In this document: positions 1-12,263 of the stretch, one piece after another
Position numbering within the stretch: position 1 is the first letter of the stretch
Layout of the letters: each line of letters begins with the position of its first letter
Origin: Thysanoteuthis rhombus
Taxonomy: Eukaryota; Mollusca; Cephalopoda; Oegopsida; Thysanoteuthidae
Assembly (NCBI GenBank): GCA_963457665.1
Contig: OY735222.1
Location: 43,586,543-43,650,542 of the forward strand
Reading direction: 5' to 3'
Length of the DNA: 64,000 bases
The notes under the pieces: generated by a model
Told to the model about the DNA's origin: nothing
Seen by the model: the letters and a program-made list of their open reading frames with translations, nothing else
Databases searched by the model: none
Program-made: the position numbers and the translations under genes

Positions 1-500
1 TTATGATGTGAAATCTTGCATGTGAGTGTATGGACATGTGATTAGTTGTGTATACGTTCGTCTCTTTTTGTGATGACGAAATGACGAAAGAATTTAAAAC
101 CAGGGATATTGTTGAAAAAAAAAATGAAGCTTAAAATGGAAGGCAATAAATCCATCATCAAAGCTTAGACTTGGATAACATTGAAGATGTTCAATTTTGA
201 ATACTAATCAAAACATCGTATATGTGATTGGAGACTTGGAATTTAATTTAAAATACTTTCACTCAATGAGACCATCGTATAAAAAACGGTACATCATGCT
301 ACACACTTTCATAAGCTTGATAATTTTGAATGTTCGATCATGAGACAAGGGTCATGAATATTGTGGACGGATCAACGCCCTGCCAACCTTATTCATAATC
401 TAAAGTATCAGTCACGACTTAAGCATTCTACCTCACAAACAAGTAAGTTTTGATAGTCGTACCATTTTCACGGTGTTCAAAGTATCGCTCAATTTGGTCC
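1..500. other. Unannotated AT-rich sequence
   Basis: No convincing coding frame or repeat copy was recognised here. It leads into the SINE head that starts near 501. Confidence 0.5.
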
Positions 501-664
501 TACTGACCGTGCAGTTCCGTGAATGGCAGGGGTAGAGCATCTGCTTCTAGTTCTGGAGCAAAAGTTTCGACCCTATTTAGCTGTACTGGGAGGGATACTG
601 GATCGTCTCTAGCCATATTGAAGAGTTATAATGCAATGAAACAGCTGTCTGAGGATGACACACT
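501..664 (+). mobile_element. tRNA-derived SINE, family A copy 1
   Basis: A pol III promoter-like head is visible: box A GGCAGGGGTAGAGCAT at 525-540 and box B AGTTTCGACCCT at 563-574. A shared body follows, including ATACTGGATCGTCTCTAG and ACAGCTGTCTGAGGATG. The same head and body recur in reverse at about 4366-4571 and 17405-17610, so this is a repeat family and not a unique tRNA gene. The 3' end runs into a short TA-rich stretch without a long microsatellite, unlike the other two copies. Confidence 0.7.
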
Positions 665-1215
665 TATTAATTATATACATATCAAATTTAAAACTTTAAA
701 TCTCCTAATTACAAATAACTCATCGCAAAAAAAAGCCCTTCAACAAAAAACAAACGTTGTATACTAATTCAAATACTCATTATGAGAATGCATCCCGACA
801 AAAATACATATATAAGATATACTACAAAAAAATTTAGAAGACCAACGTGCAACCTATCTGACATTAGCTCCATTAACATTATATCATCCTAAAAGGTTTA
901 CAAAACATTAACGTGACTTCAATTAGCCGGAAGTCATTTATAATAACAACTGAATAAAATAAAATAAAAACTGAAATGACTAGATAACATTAATACCCGT
1001 TCAAAAATTGAAAGGTTTATACGAATACAATGGCATTGAAAATAATTGAAAAGTCGAAAGTACTGTAGTGGAGATAAACAAGGATAACACGATATGAATT
1101 TTTTAAAATCCCTATCTTCATTTGAACTGACTATAAGAAAAACATCAGAAATCTTGAAAATCTTGCTAGGAAATGAACAGACAAAAATATATATACTTTT
1201 GGATAAAACGTGTTT
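665..1215. other. Unannotated AT-rich sequence
   Basis: I see no repeat match or credible coding frame between the SINE and the following RTE 3' end. Confidence 0.45.
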
Positions 1216-1217
1216 GA

Positions 1218-1419
1218 TAGAAGAATGGCAGACAATCGATGGACATCACGACTCACAACATGGATCCCCCGAGACCACATGTGCAACCGAGGCCGGCAAA
1301 ATGTTTGATGGAGAGACGACCTAGACAAGTTCAGGAAGTACTGGCTCCGTGACGCCCATGACAGGGAAGTGTGGCAAATCTTTGGGAAGGTCTATGTCCA
1401 ACAACGGACGCTAAGAGAC

Positions 1420-1476
<57 letters not shown>
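1218..1476 (+). mobile_element. RTE-like LINE 3' fragment with ATG-repeat tail (copy 1)
   Basis: Translation gives the C-terminal end of an RTE-type ORF2: MADNRWTSRLTTWIPRD, then an Arg-rich segment, then RKYWLRDAHDREVW and VYVQQRTLRD before the stop. A premature stop replaces one codon at about 1301-1310. Directly after the coding end lies a (GAT)n tract at 1421-1476. Most other copies in this window end the same way, so the microsatellite is the element's 3' tail. The copy is severely 5'-truncated and cannot encode a reverse transcriptase. Confidence 0.8.
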
Positions 1477-1477
<1 letters not shown>

Positions 1478-1482
1478 ATATG

Positions 1483-1503
1483 TATATATATATATATATA
1501 TAT
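1483..1503. repeat. (TA)n microsatellite
   Basis: A short alternating TA run directly follows the ATG-repeat tail of the RTE copy. Confidence 0.9.
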
Positions 1504-1713
1504 AATTCAAATTGTATTTTGATGTTGGCGTGAAAAATTGTTATTCTTTCTTTTATACTTCATCTTTGGGACGCGTTACAATGTTTTTTTATCTTTTTCG
1601 TACTGTGATATTTTGATTCTAAACTGAATATTAGCCATGGTTGACATAAGAACAATGTATTTACCAACTGATTTCAGCGAATCCTAAAATGCCTATAAAA
1701 CAATAACGTAACT

Positions 1714-2265
1714 TCAATCAGCTGAAATAAAATTTCGTAAACACCGACTTTGTTTTGGTGGGGCTAGTATATTGGTTTGTTTACTAAATATTTGATGGTT
1801 GTTGTGGTATTGGCGGTGCTTTGTATTTCCATTTGACTCATCAATACCTTTCCGACAAAGGAGAATCCCCCTGTTCACTCTATTACCCCTGCTTTTCACA
1901 TACCACGTAGGGAGGAAAGCACATAAGTCACACAAGACAAACATCAAACAAAACAAAAAAAACAACACCACAACCATCAACGTCAGCTCCAGCTTCAGCA
2001 CGATTGCAATTCCGTGCAAGAACTGCGACAGGATATACATTGCAGCGGCATCATAACTTCTCAAGAAAGGAATACGCGAACATAATGGGGCCTTTGAAGT
2101 AGATAAAAGAACAAGCACTTCGGTCGAACATAGAATACACACAATCACAACTTCAACTTTCGCAAAGCCCATCTCAGCAAAAATATCTATGACTCCTCTG
2201 CGTGCAGATGCATCGAAGTAGCTCTTATATCCAAATGAAATGCAATAGCACAAAGGTATGGTCAC
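1714..2265 (-). CDS. Candidate open frame, 183 codons, hydrophobic
   Basis: This is one of the two longest open frames not built from simple repeats. The predicted product has two strongly hydrophobic stretches, around residues 37-55 (VEVVIVCILCSTEVLVLLS) and 92-112 (LELTLMVVVLFFLFCLMFVL), then a basic, polar C-terminal third. I do not recognise a family. An AT-rich 64-kb window can yield one frame of this length by chance, and I saw no splice context or upstream exon. Treat it as an unproven exon or a chance frame. Confidence 0.15.
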   Translation of the reverse strand: MTIPLCYCISFGYKSYFDASARRGVIDIFAEMGFAKVEVVIVCILCSTEVLVLLSTSKAPLCSRIPFLRSYDAAAMYILSQFLHGIAIVLKLELTLMVVVLFFLFCLMFVLCDLCAFLPTWYVKSRGNRVNRGILLCRKGIDESNGNTKHRQYHNNHQIFSKQTNILAPPKQSRCLRNFISAD

Positions 2266-3480
2266 TTTGAGATTACAAACCTTGTAAATACATTGACTCT
2301 AAAACAGAATCACAAAGATATAATGCATTACAACACTAACATAAAAGGAATTGGCTAAGGGTCAACACTTCATTCAAGAAACGGTACAAGCACACACATC
2401 CTTTTAAAAGAAAAAAAGAAGTCCCACCACCACAAACCAAAAAGATTAAATGAAAACAACATACCACTTCTAGCGTGACCCACAACACCAACCTATTAAA
2501 TGCTAAACATCACCTCTCTATTATATGATATAAAAAAAGAAAAACATTTTTCTTGAGAACTGATTATTTTAGACCCCCTGCTCTCAATGCCTTTCTTATT
2601 CAAGACAGGACAAACACCCACACAGACAGGAAACAAAGACCCTCCGACCTTGCTTCTACAGACCCATTCAATTTCAAAACAGATGTTACGCTCACCTATA
2701 TGTATACGAACATCTCTTCTCCTGCTCCTATGAAACAGCCAAACAGCACAGGAATATCCCTATTTCTTTCCTCAGTATCAAACAGGTAGGCAGGAAAAAA
2801 TTTTTGTGATCCTCTCCCTTGAGTTTAAAATACACCAGAACATGCCCACGGAATAATAATCATTTTTCTTTAGGGGTAACTCCTACTTTCTCTTGAGTTC
2901 TTCTGTTCAATTTGGAATTGTAATTTCAATCAACATATACATATATATAGATCGATTGATTGTCTTTTCGTTTTCTGGTCCGTTATTCTTAGAATGCTCA
3001 ATATTACATTAGTAGGGTTTGGAACATGATTAAACAGCCAAAAAACACCACAACAAGCAAACTCTGCTTTGAAGAAAAACTGAAAGTAATATCTCCCAGA
3101 GAAAACAACAGATTATTAAATTGAAAAAAAATGAAATAGAATTGAAATGTAGACATGAAAATAAATGTTTTCTAAAAAAGAATTAAAAATCTGAACAACA
3201 TTTATGGCTAAAAAAAACTATCAAAACTAGAAAAAGTGAAAACATCGGAAAAGTAAGAAAAATTAACATAAATAACAATGCCTCACCAAAGGTTTGAAAC
3301 TCAAAATCTACGTACGAACAATACAGCAGAAATACAACAAAAAAAATGATTGAAAAATACGACTTAATGACACAAATAATATATCTAAAGGAACGAACAA
3401 TGAAAAGAGAAAGAAAATCAACTTGAAAATCCACAAGAAGGTGTGAAACAAGCCTGTTGTGGTATCATCAATAATTGAAC
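2266..3480. other. Unannotated sequence
   Basis: AT-rich with A-rich patches. Several short open frames are present, none with protein-like features. No repeat family seen elsewhere in the window was recognised. Confidence 0.45.
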
Positions 3481-3484
3481 AGTG

Positions 3485-3486
<2 letters not shown>

Positions 3487-3536
<50 letters not shown>
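3487..3536. repeat. (TA)n microsatellite
   Basis: About 25 uninterrupted TA units. Confidence 0.98.
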
Positions 3537-3538
<2 letters not shown>

Positions 3539-3620
3539 GTGAATGAGATAGCATAGAACTCACATACAAATCAATACAGGTATATATCTGGATCCAAATG
3601 ATTATACACATCATAGCATA

Positions 3621-3642
3621 AACACACACACACACACACACA
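3621..3642. repeat. (CA)n microsatellite
   Basis: About 11 CA units, followed by a short GATA stretch. Confidence 0.95.
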
Positions 3643-4230
3643 TGGATAGATAGAGAAAAAGAGAGACCATCTGTTATTCCAGCCGTCGGATCTCGAATGT
3701 TGGTAAAATGTATTATAATCATCAACCAAGCTCTCCCTAACAATCATGATCGTATATTAGACTTCGCCGCGGAAATGCACGGAAAATATACTAACATATA
3801 ATCAATTTCACCTGCATTGATGGATACAGACCCGTGTCTACAGGCTACATGTAATGTCCCTTGCAAAACGTTGGTGCAGATTTATATTTGCACACAATTA
3901 CATATATTTAATTTCGGTGCTTTGCCTAGAATTTCGTTCGTGTTTGTACGCGATGCCAAACGCACGCGCTGTCATCGGAATACAATTTGCGCAAATCAAT
4001 CACTCCAAAGAAAGAATTTCAGTCCTGGTATAGATGGCGAATTGTTCAAAGCCTACCGCCTACAAGGGTGGCATCTGTGTATGTAATCTGTTTTCATTCC
4101 ACCTGCCATTTGGTTTATATTTTGTTCGATACGGAATGTGCGAAAAGCAGGAAGATAGGTAGAAGGAGATGAATGGAAAACGGAGTACATTGAATTATCA
4201 GCATATTTGGTAGATGCTGAAGCTGATACC

Positions 4231-4232
<2 letters not shown>

Positions 4233-4316
<84 letters not shown>

Positions 4317-4350
4317 TAGATATAGATATAGATATATATATACATATATA
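4233..4350. repeat. Compound (TA)n(GA)n(GATA)n microsatellite
   Basis: TA at 4233-4278 passes into GA at 4279-4312, then GATA and TA units. It abuts the 3' end of the minus-strand SINE at 4366, so it probably grew from the SINE tail. Confidence 0.95.
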
Positions 4351-4365
4351 TATATATGGTTATTA

Positions 4366-4571
4366 ATTGTGTCATCCACAAACAGCTATTTCGTGATAAC
4401 AACTCTTCAGTGTGGCTATAGACTCAATATCCCTTTCAGTACCGCTAGGTTGGGTTGAAACCTTCACTCTTGGAATGCTCTACCCATGCCCTACGCAGAA
4501 CTGGGCGGATAACTGACCGAATTAAGCGATATATTCATTTACGCATAATTCCCAATCTACCAGAGTGCTCA
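4366..4571 (-). mobile_element. tRNA-derived SINE, family A copy 2
   Basis: Read on the minus strand this matches the SINE at 501-664. Box A GGGTAGAGCATTCC lies at 4472-4485 and a box B-like GGTTTCAACCCA lies near 4451-4462. A shared body follows, including ATATTGAGTCTATAG and AATAGCTGTTTGTGGATG. The region before the head (CAGAGTGCTC on the plus strand at 4561-4570) is also shared with copy 3, so the family extends upstream of the tRNA-like part. Confidence 0.72.
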
Positions 4572-4691
4572 ATGTATATATTTATATAAATATAGTTATG
4601 TTCATTTATTTCCATCTGATTACAGGTATATGAGATATATATATATAAGAGTACGATCAAATATATGAAAGATTTCATGGTGTAATTGATA

Positions 4692-4933
4692 TCATATATA
4701 TATCTATATATATATATATGTATATATATGTGTGTGTGTGTGTGTGCATCTGTGTGTGCACATGTGTGTAACTACACAGACAACGTTACGCCCACCAACA
4801 TGCAAACGTGCACACACACACATAGACACACACAGACACTTGCATGCACACACACATAGACATATTAACATACGGATGCACACTGATAGAGACACACAGC
4901 AGCATACACACATATACGAGCACACACACATAA

Positions 4934-5012
<79 letters not shown>
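4692..5012. repeat. Compound TA/TG/CA microsatellite block
   Basis: TA (about 4692-4731) and TG (4731-4746) lead into a CA-rich spacer, then (CA)n at about 4921-4957 and (TA)n at 4957-5012. The long open frames over this block, rich in IYIY or CVCV, are artefacts of dinucleotide repeats. Confidence 0.95.
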
Positions 5013-5015
<3 letters not shown>

Positions 5016-5264
5016 AGCATGTAAGTACTAAGCAGCATTCAGCGGTGCAAATCTCTTGCTTATCCACATCTGTTACTTGTCCATTTCTTTCAGGTGAGAT
5101 GAGATGTCTCAGTGGTAAGTACGTAGACTGCCGTATAAACGTCTTTGACAGCCTACTCATTGGTCAGTGGGAAAGAACAAAGAATCTGGTGCAATTATGG
5201 AAGTTGCCGAAGGGGTTAAATGAGAAACATCCATCGTCTTTTATCCCATTTCACAAGTGTCATT

Positions 5265-5281
5265 ATTTTTATTATTATTAT

Positions 5282-5312
<31 letters not shown>

Positions 5313-5355
5313 TTCATTATTATTATTATCATTATGATTATTAATATTATTATTG
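5265..5355. repeat. Trinucleotide microsatellites (TTA)n and (TAG)n
   Basis: Short TTA units change to about ten TAG units at 5284-5312, then back to TTA/TCA units. Confidence 0.9.
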
Positions 5356-5489
5356 ATACGTGTAGATCTATTACGTCTTAGGGAATGGACCAATATCTAC
5401 TTCGCACTGTCTTTGTTCGTCATCAATGTCATCGTTATCAATAGTAGGAGTATTTCTAGTATGACTCTCGCTTCTCCTCAAGGATATCC

Positions 5490-5577
5490 CCTCTCTCTCC
5501 TTTTCTATCTCTCTCTCTCTTTCTTTCTCTATCTCTCTGTCTCTCTCTCTCCCTCTCTCTCCCTTTCTTTCTCTTAT
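5490..5577. repeat. CT-rich low-complexity tract
   Basis: Imperfect CTCT and TTTCTCT repeats, a polypyrimidine run on the plus strand. Confidence 0.9.
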
Positions 5578-5845
5578 GATTTAACCTATCCACACACAAG
5601 GTATGTCGTGGTTTTGCGTGAAACCCAGAAAGAGCATTCTTCTTCAAATCACAATTTTCCAGTTTGGCTACCAACTTCAATATCAACATAAGCTACAGCT
5701 GCTGTCCAACGCCAGTCGTTGAACCTGCACCTTCTTCAACATTCACTAGATCTCCCTATTGTGGTCGTTACGGCACCAATATTTCTTCGACCTGCCCAAA
5801 TCGTAACGCAATCTCTATCCCCCGTTTGTTCTTTGGGATCAACAT

Positions 5846-6095
5846 TGTGAACGGAGATGATCAGCGGCTGTCCGATATTCTTGAAACATGACCAGCCCAT
5901 TGTTATTTGAATTTTCTAATGGATCCTATGACATTCCTGACTCCTGTTCTTTCTCTAATATACAGTGCTGTCTTGTGATGTCTCCATGTGAGGTTGAGCA
6001 CTATTTTCTCCTGTGCCCGTTACTTAGTTCTAAGTTTGAAAGCCGATCTTTTCGTTAGGTTCAGAGTTTGAGCTACATACAATAATCCTTTGTTC
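5846..6095 (-). mobile_element. RTE-like LINE fragment (copy 2)
   Basis: The minus strand shows the RTE C-terminal region seen in full near 32940-33521: the segment around the AETW, QRARERIMLN and IRKKTGVGDI motifs, in diverged form. There is no ATG-repeat tail, so both ends are missing. A shorter, more diverged piece of the same region lies at about 6506-6590. Confidence 0.6.
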
Positions 6096-6505
6096 TTTCG
6101 ATTGTTTTGCTTTTGTAACATTGTCCGTGGTGATAGCCATTTTGTAAACGTTTGAGTTTGCATATGAAACTTGTTCAATCCGTTCTTTGTATACTTCTTG
6201 ACCTAGTGTCCTGCAAATTGTTATTATTCATAGTACATCTCGCTTGGATGGCCCTAGAGCCTGGTGTCAAATCTATCCTAAGTAATAGACGATCAACCTT
6301 AGCTACCAACGAAGAGATGGCCCTATTTTATATGTGCGAATGTTCGTGTTTTCCAGCGCTCTTGGTCATACCGTTTTGTCTATAGACTTGAAAACTGGCA
6401 TCAATGCTCCACTATACCCGTTTTGATTTTTATTCTATTTATTTTCCGATATGAAGATTTGTTGACCTTCTGGGGTTTTTCATTTTGACTATTATAGTTT
6501 ATCAA

Positions 6506-6590
6506 TGACATGGTTCTCAGTTTGAGAGCCAATCTTTCGGATGGGTTTCATGTTCCAGCTCCAGGTGTGACTATTATTCGCTCCAATCAG
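6506..6590 (-). mobile_element. Short RTE-like LINE fragment
   Basis: About 80 bp matches the part of the RTE copies that encodes TYGAETWNLTKR. Plus-strand cues are CAGTTTGAGAGCCAATCTTT and TTTCATGTTCCAGCTCC. Confidence 0.45.
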
Positions 6591-6770
6591 TATTTGTCAC
6601 AGGGTCTGGGAGGAATTATAGATCTGTATCTAGAATATACAAAGCTGCCATGAAAAGGCTTATTTTATCAATATTATCAATATTGTATTTTCTGATTACT
6701 GAATATTGTCATCCTTAATCCTTTTAACTCTCTGTCTATTTCTATTTATTATAACCATCGGCATGAGAAT

Positions 6771-6779
6771 TATTATTAC

Positions 6780-6838
<59 letters not shown>
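6771..6838. repeat. (ATT)n microsatellite
   Basis: Over 20 ATT units. I saw no LINE 3' sequence next to it, unlike the ATT tracts at 11-15 kb. Confidence 0.97.
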
Positions 6839-6839
<1 letters not shown>

Positions 6840-6939
6840 CAACCATCAACCAAAACTGTCAAAGTAGGTTTCATCATTTTTTAAGTGATTCTGTCTGGTT
6901 CGCTGTATATTGATCAATCTATTCATCTATATATGTTTT

Positions 6940-7345
6940 ACCTGCAGCAGCAGTATTTATGGAGCTACAGGGCTGAAAATTTCAACACTTCACTCTCAAT
7001 CATGATTAGAAAAAGTTTTATCATTTCGTTGATGTTTTTGTTGTTGCTCTTATAATTGATTTGTTCAACTCCCAAAAGAAATTTCTTGAGGGGGTTTGGG
7101 GTCAATTTGGAATGTAAGTTTCGGCTAGATTAGTTTGTTTGCGACAGCGTTCACGTTTGTTCTTTGTTCTTTGCTTTTGTTTGTTTTTGTTTTTTGTTTG
7201 AAAATTCATGAATTTTTACTGATCCAACAAGAAGCGACAGGAGTACCTTATTCATTGGATACCTTTTTCTCAAATTTATTTGATCACCCCTAACACGGCA
7301 TGCCGCTAAATGATGATGATCACATGGAGATTTACATCAAGTGAC
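6940..7345 (+). repeat. Dispersed repeat family E, copy 1
   Basis: An approximately 400-bp sequence recurs in diverged form at 18570-18740 (partial), 22470-22815, and in reverse at 15450-15830, 34960-35280 and 41850-42270. Shared blocks in order are GAGCTACAGGGCTGAAAATT, a G-rich patch, AATGTAAGTTT, ACTGATCCAACAAGAAGC, GATCACCCCTAACACGGCAT and GATGATCACATGGAG. No coding capacity was seen. It could be a SINE or a non-autonomous DNA element. Confidence 0.6.
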
Positions 7346-7349
7346 CAAC

Positions 7350-7870
7350 TGGAACTGTTTTGTTTTATTCGATGCTATGTTTCAAGGTTTGTTTCGTTGT
7401 TGTTGTTGTTGTTGTCGGCTTTCATGAATAAACTGAGCCATAGCAAGAGATCTGAACATCATTGTACGTGAGAAATTTCCAAGGGTATTCAACGTGATCT
7501 CGAGCCGATTTCATGTAGATAGTTCACCTGGAATCTGACCAAGATAATCATTAAAATCCTATCTTGATATTACCATCGCTCCTATGACAAGTATACTCCT
7601 CTCTGCGTTCTCCAGCTCTTGATCTCAAGATTTTGATACTTCATTATCTTTTTCTGCCTTATTTTGAAGAGATTTGCGTCGTCTGGTATCGGAACATCAA
7701 AGAAAAGGCACGTTTCTGCCTTCTTATCCTAGATTACGATGTCTGCTTAGTTGACGGTAATGATATAAGAATGTATCAGAAGTATTTCCTCTTTTTTGCA
7801 AACCTTTACTTCAAAGCTTATTTTATGTACACAAATGAATATATCTACGACTCCACAATATTAAAAATAT
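7350..7870. other. Unannotated sequence
   Basis: Contains a small TTG run near 7397-7415 and a modest open frame starting at 7633 that is extended only by the TA microsatellite. Nothing else was recognised. Confidence 0.45.
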
Positions 7871-7871
7871 C

Positions 7872-8982
<1,111 letters not shown>

Positions 8983-8983
8983 G

Positions 8984-9144
8984 GTGGATGCTCGGGTAAA
9001 TCATTTTCATCTTCCTCTTCTCCGTCACCCTGCTAATATCACCAAAACTATTAATGCTACCCCGACTTTGCTTAGACTCCCTTCTGAAATCGAAAATCCA
9101 GTCTATGGGCGTAAAGATCATGGACGCATTATTGAAATTATGGT
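8984..9144 (+). CDS. Candidate coding exon (weak)
   Basis: An open stretch reads VDARVNHFHLPLLRHPANIT and onward with no stop to 9181. It is preceded by a plausible splice acceptor (TTGTTTTCTATAG ending at 8983) and has possible donors at GGC|GTAAAG (near 9110) and ATG|GTTAAG (near 9144). I recognise no family. Only the acceptor and the open frame support it; a chance frame is quite possible. Confidence 0.15.
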
Positions 9145-9327
9145 TAAGGTTTTCTCATACTCAAGCCCAAGTTTGCAATAGAGATAAAGTAACAACAAAT
9201 ATTTGAATCCTCTGGTCTAGTTGGCTACACCCACTCTCTATATATTTTGCTAGTCTGATCTTCATCTCCTCATTATCTAAACTTTCTATTCCCTTGTGTT
9301 TTATCAACTTTAGCCTCAATACCATCC

Positions 9328-10010
9328 TCATCAGTCTTTTAGTGTCCATCGTTGGACATGAACCTTCTCCAAGATCCACTAGACCTCTATCATGGACATT
9401 GAAGAGCCTGTACTTCCTGAATTTATCTAGCTCGTCGTGCCATTTTACTTTCTGTCGGTCAAAGTCTCACACCTAATCTTGGAGGATCCACGTTGTGAGA
9501 CTTCTTGTCATGTGGTTGTCTGACATCCTTACAACGTGTCCAACCCATAGCCATTTGAGTTTTTCTTTAATAGTTTCTATGATGTCTCGGAATCCTGTCT
9601 CTTCTCTGATATCGTGCTGACATGATTTTTCCAGGTGAGTTTAAGTATGATTCGTTAATGAGCACGTTGCATGGTCCTAAGTTTGAGGGGTTAATCTTTT
9701 GGTAAAGTTCCATGTTTCAGCTACATCGGTGGCTATCGGTAGGATACATTGTTTATATAACCCTTTTTTTCAGGACTACTGGGATTTTCATGTTGTTGAA
9801 AGTCGAGCTTGCACTACCAAAAGCTCGTCAACCTTGTGTGATTCTTCGCTTTATTCATTCTTCTTTTGATGGAGACTCGCTGTGCTAGGTAGATGCAGTG
9901 GTCTACTTTCTCCAGGTCTTCATTTTCAATTTCGATCGTTGTGTCTTTTTTCGCAACATGTTTATTGTTAATACTTTTTCTGATATTCTGGGTTGCAATT
10001 AGGAGCAATT
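9328..10010 (-). mobile_element. RTE-like LINE 3' fragment (copy 3)
   Basis: The minus strand encodes the thumb and C-terminal part of an RTE reverse transcriptase. At 9814-10008 it reads KDTTIEIENEDLEKVDHCIY, then the segment equivalent to EIKRRI, and towards lower coordinates WTSRLTTW-like and RKYRLFNVHD-like remains. Several frameshifts and stops break it. It lies next to copy 4 on the opposite strand (10296-10770), so the two 5' ends face each other. Confidence 0.7.
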
Positions 10011-10295
10011 CGGTTTCTCTCTGTAGGTTTTTTTCTGCATAGCCAAGTCCACGTTATCTGATTCGCTATTTCTTTGGTTTACCCTCTGAAAACACCGTTT
10101 CGTTGTTTTTCTTTCTATGTTCTCGTCCATGTTTTTGCCTTTATTGGCTCTCTGTTAGTACTATTACTGTCTCTGACTGCTGTGAATAATATTTTCCTCA
10201 CACTGTCTAGTTTAATCTTTTAATCCTTAATTGCTGAGTCTACACGATCCTCGACTGAAATAAGAATCTTCTCCGTCGTTCCTTTTAATATGCTG
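10011..10295. other. Spacer between two facing RTE fragments
   Basis: T-rich sequence. It may be more 5' coding from the minus-strand copy, but I could not match it to the reverse transcriptase at 56-57.5 kb. Confidence 0.3.
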
Positions 10296-10772
10296 CCAAA
10301 AACCAGACGATACCATTAATCCTAAAAAGAAGAGAATACAACCAATGCATCATCCTGTCAGTCACTTATGGAGCTGAAACATCGAACCTAACCAAGAGAC
10401 GGACCAACGAACTCAGAAGTATGCAACATGAGAGAATCATGCTCAATTTTACATGGAGAGATAACAAGACAGCACAGTATATAAGAAAGAAAACAGGAGT
10501 CTGTGACATCATAGAAACTATTAAAAAACTTAAATGACAATTGCCAGGCCCTGTTGCGAGAATGAAAGACAACCGATGGACATTACGTCTCACAACATGG
10601 ATCCCCGGAGATCACATGAGAAACTGAGGCCGATAGAACACAAGATGGAGAGATGAACTGGACAAATTTAGAAAATACTGGCTCTGCAACGCCTATGATA
10701 GATAAGTGTGGCGAATCCTGGGAAGGTCTACGTCCAACGACGGACGTTAAAAGACTTATGATGATGATGAAT
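10296..10772 (+). mobile_element. RTE-like LINE 3' fragment (copy 4)
   Basis: Translation gives the RTE C-terminus with interruptions: KRREYNQCIILSVTYGAETS, then RSMQHERIMLNFTWRDNKTA, a stop after KKLK, then MKDNRWTLRLTTWIPGDH and KFRKYWLCNAYDR. It ends in a short ATGATGATG tail at 10757-10772. The copy is close to the one at 32940-33521 in length and order, with at least three stops. Confidence 0.8.
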
Positions 10773-11203
10773 ATGAGACATTGTCTTTCGTGTGCAAGAC
10801 TTTATACATAGCCAATATAATTTTTTTTTGTTTTGTGGTCCAAGTTTCAGAGTTTCCCTCGTGTCCAGTTAAAAAAAAGAGAGGCTTGAGTATTTCACCA
10901 TGGAAACTGCCCATTTATCCATTCCTTCGATCACGTTTGTGATGCACCGTCTGGTTTCTAGTAATTGTCTTGTTCTTTTAAGGCATTCTTTGTCTTCCTT
11001 TCCCTGATACTTAATCATATATAACTTTCTTTCCTGTTGAGCGCTCTGATGGTTTCTTGGTTTGGAGATTCAATTCATTTGTGTCTTTCCCAGTGCGCAT
11101 CTCTAACATTCTCAGCACAAAACTCAATCACTATGTCGTGGTTCTAGATCCTGTTTGTATTAAAGTCTCCAGTGTCGTTCTATTCTTAGCAAAAAATGTC
11201 GGG

Positions 11204-11257
<54 letters not shown>
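11204..11257. repeat. (ATT)n tract, LINE tail
   Basis: Eighteen ATT units. On the minus strand this is the (AAT)n tail of the LINE fragment that follows. Confidence 0.95.
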
Positions 11258-11876
11258 TGGAATCCCACACCACTTGCCTAGCGGTAACCGCTCGAGTTTG
11301 AGTGACAGCAAGTCTCCTCAAGTCTCCAGTCCTCCTCCCTAGTACTCATAGGTCGCAGTGATTCTGCGAATTACAGTTTCACACCGGTTGCCCAGTGGTC
11401 GTCGCTGAAGGCTGAGTGACAATAAGTCTCCTCAGGTCTTCAGCTAACGTCTCCTCCCTTTTTCACTTTTTCACCTATTATGCCAGGGCTAAAATTCGTT
11501 GCAGTGTTTATATCTCTAGCACCTTTCTCAGTATCTGTGCAGTTCCCAGTAGTGCTGTGGTCTGTACGGTCTCTATCCTTCCCCTAATCCCGATCTCCTC
11601 CAGTCTCACCCTCAGCGTTTTCGGGACTGTTCCCAGTGCGCCCACTATGACCGGTACTACCCTGGTTTTCATGTTCCACATCTTCTTTAACTCTATTGCT
11701 AGGTCCTGGTATTTTTCCCGTTTCTCACTCTCCTTCTTTTTAACTCTATGGTCTGCAGGTACAGCAACGTCTACTATTTGGCAGGCCTTCCTTTTTTTTC
11801 TACTATTACTAAATCTGGTCTTCTTGCCTGGGTGAGGTGGTCAGTTTGGATGTCAAAGTCCCAGAGTAATTTGTGG

Positions 11877-11880
<4 letters not shown>
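11258..11880 (-). mobile_element. Restriction-like-endonuclease LINE, C-terminal fragment (copy L1)
   Basis: The minus strand encodes the end of a non-LTR retrotransposon ORF. From 11875 it reads LLWDFDIQTDHLTQARRPDL, then VIVEKKGRPAK. A one-base loss near 11775 shifts the frame, and the next roughly 90 codons are open: IVDVAVPADHRVKKKESEKR, VVPVIVGALGTVPKTL and GRIETVQTTALLGTAQILRK. The RPD...VDVAVP spacing resembles the PD-(D/E)XK endonuclease of R2/NeSL/HERO-type LINEs; that assignment is inference. The 3' region (11258-11415) carries two related units of the CACACC..TTGCC..GTGACA..AAGTCTCCTCA type about 118 bp apart. Confidence 0.7.
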
Positions 11881-11915
<35 letters not shown>

Positions 11916-12263
11916 TGCAATCTCACACCAGTTGCCTGGTGGTAACCGCTAGAGTTTGAGTGACAGCAAGTCTCCTCAAGTCTCAAGCCCTCCTCTTTTA
12001 GTATTCATAGGTCGCAGTGATTCTGCGATTTACAGTTTCACACCGGTTGCCCAGTGGTCGTCGCTGAAGACTGAGTGACAATAAGTCTCCTCAGGTCTTC
12101 AGCCAACGTCTCCTCTCTCTTTTGCCTATCATGTCAGTGCAACGATTTGAGTTTCCGCTTACATTTCCCTTCCTCTGTTGGGTCACTATTGACAGTTAGC
12201 GTTGCAGTCCTTATATTTCTAGCACTTTCCTCAGTATCCGTGCAGTTCCCAGTAGTGCTGTTG
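11881..12263 (-). mobile_element. Restriction-like-endonuclease LINE 3' fragment (copy L2)
   Basis: A second copy of the same 3' end lies directly upstream, on the minus strand, of L1's truncated 5' end. It has its own (ATT)n tail at 11879-11913, the same two-unit 3' region, and a final coding segment equivalent to LLGTARILRKVLEI near 12210-12262. L1 begins exactly at this tail, so the two copies sit head to tail. Confidence 0.7.
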
